The notes under the pieces are model-generated. The model ran no database searches. It saw nothing but the letters and a program-made list of their open reading frames with translations, and was not told where the DNA came from. A DNA stretch of 64,000 bases. It comes from Paenibacillus sp. cl123 (GTDB taxonomy: Bacteria; Bacillota; Bacilli; Paenibacillales; NBRC-103111). The stretch lies in assembly GCF_900101595.1 (NCBI RefSeq), contig NZ_FMYY01000003.1, positions 124,001 to 188,000 of the forward strand, read 5' to 3'. Of this stretch, positions 60,005-64,000 are shown one piece after another. Position numbers and translations under genes: made by a program. Position 1 is the first letter of the stretch; each line of letters opens with the position of its first letter.

Positions 60005-60085
60005 ATGCGAGTCCATGGATCCATGCTGGTCATCCTGCTGCTGTTCATTCTGTTGATTTTGCTGCTTCTATTGGTGTGGAGTTAA
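60005..60085 (+). CDS. 26-residue small membrane protein
   Basis: ATG at 60005 with GAGAGGAA six bases before opens a 26-codon frame that ends at TAA 60083-60085. The product is MRVHGSMLV followed by a run of Leu/Ile/Val ending LLVWS, a single membrane helix. A strong terminator follows 7 bases after. It resembles in size and make-up the YjcZ-type sporulation membrane peptides of bacilli (tentative). Confidence 0.65.
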   Translation: MRVHGSMLVILLLFILLILLLLLVWS

Positions 60086-60092
60086 GCAAGAC

Positions 60093-60136
60093 AAAGCCCG
60101 CAGTCTTTCTCGGAAGAAAGCTTGCGGGCTTTGCTG
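60093..60136 (+). terminator. Terminator after the small membrane protein gene
   Basis: AAAGCCCGCA (60093-60102) and TGCGGGCTTT (60123-60132), with an inner CTTTCT/AGAAAG helix. There is no long T-run, only TTT. Confidence 0.8.
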
Positions 60137-60270
60137 CGTCCGGGCCGCTGAGCGGTTCCTGCAGGAGGGCGTAGAAGTTCGGGGATCAAGAAGCCGGAGA
60201 GCCGACGGGAAATTGAATCAGCGCGTGGAATCCCCGATCGGCCGCAGGCCGCATGTTATTGACCGGACTC

Positions 60271-60477
60271 CTAGAAGCCTTTATATTGCGGCTCCTCGTT
60301 CTCCAATTGCTGGACTCGCATATTGACCTGATCGACGATTTGCTGCGTTTGCTTCGCGCAGTTCTCGAACATCGTTTTGGCCTCCTGATTTTGGGTGCCC
60401 AAGGCGAAGGTTTCGAGGCTGGCTTGTGCGCTCTTGAGCGAGGCGAGCGTCGTTTTTACCTGCGATGCTACTGTCAT
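60271..60477 (-). CDS. DUF1657 protein
   Basis: A 68-residue all-helical protein of the DUF1657 family (TVASQVKTTLASLKSAQASL, then FALGTQNQEAKTMFENCAKQ). This family accompanies SpoVA-type operons in bacilli. The ATG at 60477 has GGAGGTGA eight bases upstream. It is divergent from the DUF421 gene, whose C-terminus contains a related sequence. A role in spore heat resistance or germination is inferred from the context, not shown. Confidence 0.88.
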   Translation of the reverse strand: MTVASQVKTTLASLKSAQASLETFALGTQNQEAKTMFENCAKQTQQIVDQVNMRVQQLENEEPQYKGF

Positions 60478-60651
60478 TCGAATCACCTCCCGCCTCTAAT
60501 ATGTACACAGGAAGAGAATCCATGAATGTAAATAACATCCAGCTAGGATCGCTGCGATCGTATCATAATTTTCCCGAGACTGGCAACGCTACATACAGGC
60601 TCGCCTGCAGGTTCAACCGGATTTATGACGGGAGTTTAAGGAGGAATCGAT

Positions 60652-61512
60652 TTGGCAGATTGGCTGCATATTGCCGTACGTTCGTTTGCGGCAGTCGTGA
60701 TTTTGTTCACCATTACGCGTCTGCTCGGTAAAAAGCAAATTTCGCGGCTTACCTTCTTCGAATATATAGTCGGGATTGCGATCGGGGAGCTGGCCGGATT
60801 CATTTCCACGGACCTGGAGGCTCATATTACTCATGGGCTTATCGCGATCGCTGTCTGGTTTCTGATTCCGTTCGGGATCGAAGCACTGACGCTCAAGAGC
60901 GAACGTCTTCGGGAATGGATGGAAGGCCGGGGCACGATTCTGATCAAAGAAGGAAAGGTGCTGGAGGACAATCTGAAGAAAGAACGTTATACGGCAGACG
61001 AGCTGATGGAGCAGCTCAGGAGAAAAAATGTGTTCCAGTTTGCCGATGTGGAATTTGCCATCCTGGAGACAAGCGGCGACCTGAACGTATTGTTGACCAG
61101 AGAGAATCGTCCTCTCACGCCCAAGCATCTCGGAATCAAGGTGGCGCCGGAGAAACAACCTCAGGCCGTTATCGTGGACGGCAATATCATGGACGAGCAG
61201 CTGGCATCGGGCGGTTTCAGCAGGGAATGGCTGCAGACGGAGCTGGAGAAGATAGGCGTAACGGTAGAGAACGTGTTTCTTGCTCAAGCGGACAGCTACG
61301 GACAGCTGACGGTCGATCTGTATGATGATACGCTTCAGGTTCCGAAGCCGAGCGCGAAGCCTTTGCTGCTTGCGACGCTGAAGAAATGCGAGGCCGATCT
61401 GACGCTCTTCGGACTGAGCACCAAAAATCCATCCGCCAAAACGATGTACGAGGACGCCGCGGCGCGCATGGCCCGGATCGTCCAGGAGGCCGAGCCGCTG
61501 CTCAAATCGTAA
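60652..61512 (+). CDS. DUF421 (YetF-like) membrane protein with DUF1657-like tail
   Basis: A 286-residue protein. Three membrane segments at the N-terminus (about residues 8-80) lead into the DUF421 cytoplasmic region (FTRLLGKKQISRLTFFEYIV, then GRGTILIKEGKVLEDNLKKE, with ADVEFAILETSGDLNVLL). The last 50 residues (LLATLKKCEADLTLFGLSTK, NPSAKTMYEDAAARMARIVQ) resemble DUF1657, so this is a fusion. A TTG at 60652 starts it, with AAGGAGG seven bases before. First gene of the rightward spoVA cluster. Confidence 0.88.
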   Translation: MADWLHIAVRSFAAVVILFTITRLLGKKQISRLTFFEYIVGIAIGELAGFISTDLEAHITHGLIAIAVWFLIPFGIEALTLKSERLREWMEGRGTILIKEGKVLEDNLKKERYTADELMEQLRRKNVFQFADVEFAILETSGDLNVLLTRENRPLTPKHLGIKVAPEKQPQAVIVDGNIMDEQLASGGFSREWLQTELEKIGVTVENVFLAQADSYGQLTVDLYDDTLQVPKPSAKPLLLATLKKCEADLTLFGLSTKNPSAKTMYEDAAARMARIVQEAEPLLKS

Positions 61513-61575
61513 GTAAGTCCGTCCCAAGTCCGCTCCAACCCACATACCCATGAGCAAACGAAAGGAGCCGCCCAT

Positions 61576-62055
61576 ATGTCGACAAAGTCTAAAATGAAAA
61601 AGCTGACATGGACCCAGCAGGAGTATCAGGAGTTCGCCAAGCAGCGGGAGCCGGCCAGGCCGGTATTCCGGAACTGTCTGCGCGCTTTCCTGGTCGGGGG
61701 CGTGATTTGCATTATCGGCCAGCTGATCAAGGAAGGGTTTATGCATTGGTTTGATTTCGATAAGAAGACGGCCGGCGATCCGACGGTGGCTGTTCTTATC
61801 TTCATCTCCGTGCTGCTGACAAGCTTCGGGGTATACGACAAGCTCGCCCAGTGGGCAGGGGCCGGCTCAGCCGTACCGGTTACCGGGTTCGCCAACTCCG
61901 TATGCTCGGCCGCGCTGGAGCATAAGAGCGAAGGTTATGTGCTTGGCGTAGGCGGCAATATGTTCAAGCTGGCCGGCTCGGTCATCGTGTTCGGCGTGGT
62001 GGCGGCTTTTATTGTCGGCATGGTTCACTGGATGCTCGGCATAGGAGGGCAATGA
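61576..62055 (+). CDS. spoVAC: Stage V sporulation protein AC
   Basis: A 159-residue membrane protein with four hydrophobic segments. FRNCLRAFLVGGVICIIGQL, TVAVLIFISVLLTSFGVYDK and GAGSAVPVTGFANSVCSAAL are hallmarks of SpoVAC. SpoVAC forms a mechanosensitive channel for dipicolinic acid in spores (established in B. subtilis). Ribosome site AAAGGAG before ATG 61576. Directly coupled to spoVAD. Confidence 0.92.
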   Translation: MSTKSKMKKLTWTQQEYQEFAKQREPARPVFRNCLRAFLVGGVICIIGQLIKEGFMHWFDFDKKTAGDPTVAVLIFISVLLTSFGVYDKLAQWAGAGSAVPVTGFANSVCSAALEHKSEGYVLGVGGNMFKLAGSVIVFGVVAAFIVGMVHWMLGIGGQ

Positions 62056-62056
62056 C

Positions 62057-63067
62057 ATGCTGAAGGGGCACCAAAGCTGGGAATTTCCGAGCAAACCCGT
62101 TATTTTGGCCACGGCGACGGTAGTAGGGCCGGACGAAGGGGCCGGGCCGCTGGGCAATGAATTCGATATCGTTCACAAGGATACGATGCTGGCTCAGGAC
62201 AGCTGGGAGAAAGCCGAGAAGAAGATGCTGGAGGATGCCGCCAAGCTTGCCACGCAGCATGCGGGACTGACGAAGGAGCAAATCCAGTTCTACGTCGGCG
62301 GCGACCTGCTCAATCAAATCATCAGCAATAGCTTCGCCGTCCGTACGATGCAGACGCCTTACCTCGGCATCTTTGGCGCATGCTCCACTTCGATGGAAGG
62401 ACTGGCTATCGCTGCGATGATGGTCGACGGTGGCTATGCCCAGGTTGCGATGGCCGGAACATGCAGCCATAACTGCACGGCCGAGAAGCAGTTCCGCTAC
62501 CCGACGGAGTATGGCTCCCAGAAGCCGCCGACCGCCCAGTATACCGTCACCGGCGCCGGCTGCGCCGTCATCGGCAAGCAGGGCGGCGGTCCGGTGGTGA
62601 CGGGAGCGACGATCGGCCGCGTCGTGGATATGGGGATAAAGGACCCCTTTAATATGGGGGCGGCCATGGCCCCGGCGGCGGTGGATACGCTGCAGTCCCA
62701 TTTCCGCGATTTTGACCGTGATCCGGGCTACTACGATCTGATCGTCACCGGGGATTTGGCTACGGTCGGCTATGATATTGCGGTCGACCTCATGAACAAG
62801 CATCATGTTCCGATCGGCAATACGACCTACAAGGATTGCGGGCTTATGATCTACGATGTGAACAAGCAGCAGGTGCAGGCGGGCGGCAGCGGCTGCGGCT
62901 GCTCGGCAACCGTGACCTATGGGCATCTGTACAAGCAGCTGAGGAAGGGCGAGCTGAAGCGGGTTCTTGTAGTCGCGACCGGCGCACTGCTGTCGCCGCT
63001 TTCCTTCCAGCAAGGCGAAAGTATTCCGGGCATCGCGCATGCGGTTGCCATCGAAAGCGGGGTGTAG
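62057..63067 (+). CDS. spoVAD: Stage V sporulation protein AD
   Basis: A 336-residue thiolase-like protein that binds dipicolinic acid in the spore membrane complex. WEFPSKPVILATATVVGPDE at the start, GPLGNEFDIVHKDTMLAQDSW, FGACSTSMEGLAIAAMMVDG (the Cys of the thiolase fold) and SGCGCSATVTYGHLYKQLRK fit SpoVAD. It starts one base after the spoVAC stop, using AGGAGGGC. Its spoVAC/spoVAE neighbours confirm it. Confidence 0.94.
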   Translation: MLKGHQSWEFPSKPVILATATVVGPDEGAGPLGNEFDIVHKDTMLAQDSWEKAEKKMLEDAAKLATQHAGLTKEQIQFYVGGDLLNQIISNSFAVRTMQTPYLGIFGACSTSMEGLAIAAMMVDGGYAQVAMAGTCSHNCTAEKQFRYPTEYGSQKPPTAQYTVTGAGCAVIGKQGGGPVVTGATIGRVVDMGIKDPFNMGAAMAPAAVDTLQSHFRDFDRDPGYYDLIVTGDLATVGYDIAVDLMNKHHVPIGNTTYKDCGLMIYDVNKQQVQAGGSGCGCSATVTYGHLYKQLRKGELKRVLVVATGALLSPLSFQQGESIPGIAHAVAIESGV

Positions 63068-63071
63068 CGAC

Positions 63072-63446
63072 ATGAACTGGATGCAATTTATGTGGGCGTT
63101 CCTGATCGGGGGAGCCATCTGCGTGGTCGGCCAAATTATGATCGACGTTTTCCGGATGACGCCGGCTCATACGATGAGTACGCTCGTCGTGGCCGGGGCG
63201 CTCGTCGAAGCGATCCCATACAAGGACAAAGGCTTGTACGACCAATTTATCGAGTTCGCGGGCGCCGGCGCGACGGTGCCGATCACCAGCTTCGGCAACG
63301 CCCTGGTCAACGGAGCGCTCAGCGAGCTGAAGGACCACGGAGCCATCGGCATTATTACCGGCATATTTCAGGTAACCAGCGCCGGTATTTCCGCGGCGAT
63401 TATTTTCTCCTTCCTGGCTGCGCTGGTATTCAAGCCGCAAGGCTGA
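63072..63446 (+). CDS. spoVAE: Stage V sporulation protein AE (SpoVAEb type)
   Basis: A 124-residue membrane protein with three or four helices. FLIGGAICVVGQIMIDVFRM, THTMSTLVVAGA-type segment (HTMSTLVVAGALVEAIPYKD) and GAGATVPITSFGNALVNGAL repeat the SpoVAC-like GAG-VP-T-FGN motif. Start at 63072, just after spoVAD. Last gene of the operon, closed by a strong terminator. Confidence 0.92.
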   Translation: MNWMQFMWAFLIGGAICVVGQIMIDVFRMTPAHTMSTLVVAGALVEAIPYKDKGLYDQFIEFAGAGATVPITSFGNALVNGALSELKDHGAIGIITGIFQVTSAGISAAIIFSFLAALVFKPQG

Positions 63447-63483
63447 GGCTGGACGACGGACGGCTACGAGTAATAAAACGGCG

Positions 63484-63511
63484 AAAAAAGCTCCTGTGAG
63501 GGAGCTTTTTT
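63484..63511 (+). terminator. Terminator after the spoVA cluster
   Basis: AAAAAAGCTCC (63484-63494) and GGAGCTTTTTT (63501-63511) form a perfect 11-bp stem with a loop of six. Confidence 0.92.
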
Positions 63512-63677
63512 GCATTTCTCCAAACAAATTCATGAATTTTACACGTATACGGTGTTTTTGGTATCCGTTACAATGGTAAGTAAACCATGCAAACGAATCT
63601 TTGTACTGTTGTTTACGTATATCCTTTTTGTATGGGCGAACACGCTTACCCGGGCGACATCAAAGGAGGAACGGCTG

Positions 63678-64000
63678 ATGGAAACGATGATTCGAGACGA
63701 TGTACAAGCGTTGAAGCTTATACAAACCAACTTGGAATCCTGCATTCTCGGGAAATCCGATGAAATTTCATTATTGCTCACAGCTATGCTCGCAGGAGGT
63801 CACGTGCTTCTGGAAGACGTGCCGGGGACGGGCAAAACCGTGCTCATTAAAGCGCTTGCCAAGTCGATTCACGGCCAATTCCGCCGCATCCAGTGCAATC
63901 CGGACTTATTGCCTACAGATATTACGGGCGTATCTATCTATCATCCGAAGGATGAAGTTTTTATATTCCGGCCGGGTCCGATCATGACGCATATTTTGCT
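63678..64000 (+). CDS. MoxR-family AAA+ ATPase, N-terminal part
   Basis: The frame from ATG 63678 (AAAGGAGG seven bases upstream) is open to the window end, giving 107 residues. LLEDVPGTGKTVLIKALAKS holds the Walker A site, and FRRIQCNPDLLPTDITGVSI is the following MoxR-type stretch. MoxR ATPases act as chaperones for assembly of metal centres and membrane complexes, usually with DUF58 and transglutaminase-like partners just downstream (expected beyond the window). The gene is truncated by the window edge. Confidence 0.88.
   Translation, partial: METMIRDDVQALKLIQTNLESCILGKSDEISLLLTAMLAGGHVLLEDVPGTGKTVLIKALAKSIHGQFRRIQCNPDLLPTDITGVSIYHPKDEVFIFRPGPIMTHIL

Overview
The window looks like chromosomal DNA of a GC-rich, endospore-forming, motile member of the Bacillota, most likely Paenibacillus or a close relative (inference). 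Supporting features: AGGAGG-type ribosome sites with frequent GTG/TTG starts, a spoVA operon, motAB, a lipoprotein/LplB/YtcP-type sugar importer next to a membrane-bound AraC regulator, and a large stock of carbohydrate-use genes. No rRNA, tRNA, CRISPR array or intact insertion sequence was seen.

Layout. 1-1032: end of a Gfo/Idh/MocA oxidoreductase plus a sugar isomerase/epimerase. 2346-5918: a biotin ECF transporter, with an ecfA gene and a fused ecfA-ecfT gene divergent from bioY across a BirA operator. 6054-7644: motA-motB. 8074-23352: a LacI-type regulon, with a divergent mutarotase, the regulator, and then two cysteine-motif oxidoreductases, a two-domain esterase-like hydrolase, nagB and a divergent nagA-like amidohydrolase. 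A solute-binding lipoprotein with two permeases and a convergent membrane AraC regulator follow. 23588-24608: ohrR-like regulator and glutathione peroxidase. 24728-29480: TetR regulator, HlyD-like adaptor, ABC-2 permease and a TolC-like protein. 29633-29990: an alternating 51/53-bp tandem array. 30429-34500: two oxidoreductases, an isomerase and an AraC regulator. 34792-37508: DinB, an A+T-rich DUF3231 gene, a GNAT acetyltransferase and a small membrane protein.

37678-44438 is a four-gene signalling cassette: NIT-HAMP-GAF hybrid kinase with three receivers, CheR, receiver-less CheB, and a receiver-kinase. 44663-49174 holds a LacI regulator and a GH38 alpha-mannosidase, followed by a second 52/54-bp array and a fragment of an AraC gene. 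49880-53832: acetyl-xylan-esterase-like enzyme, ROK regulator, aspartase. 54020-56902: SIS isomerase, class II aldolase and PfkB kinase. 57169-59784: L,D-transpeptidase, a candidate structured RNA with its own terminator, and uronate isomerase on the minus strand. 60005-63446: a 26-residue membrane peptide and a spoVA cluster with DUF1657 and DUF421 genes, resembling the spoVA2mob type. A MoxR ATPase runs off the right end.

How the parts work together (inference): most of the window takes in and dismantles plant or microbial glycans. Importers and surface-type regulators feed deacetylases, NAD-dependent oxidoreductases, isomerases and aldolase/kinase steps leading to glycolysis, each under a local one-component regulator. 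The less conventional items are the candidate RNA at 57786-58008, the two related alternating arrays, the TolC-like export set in an apparent monoderm, and the LacI-controlled oxidoreductase/hydrolase/amino-sugar operon.
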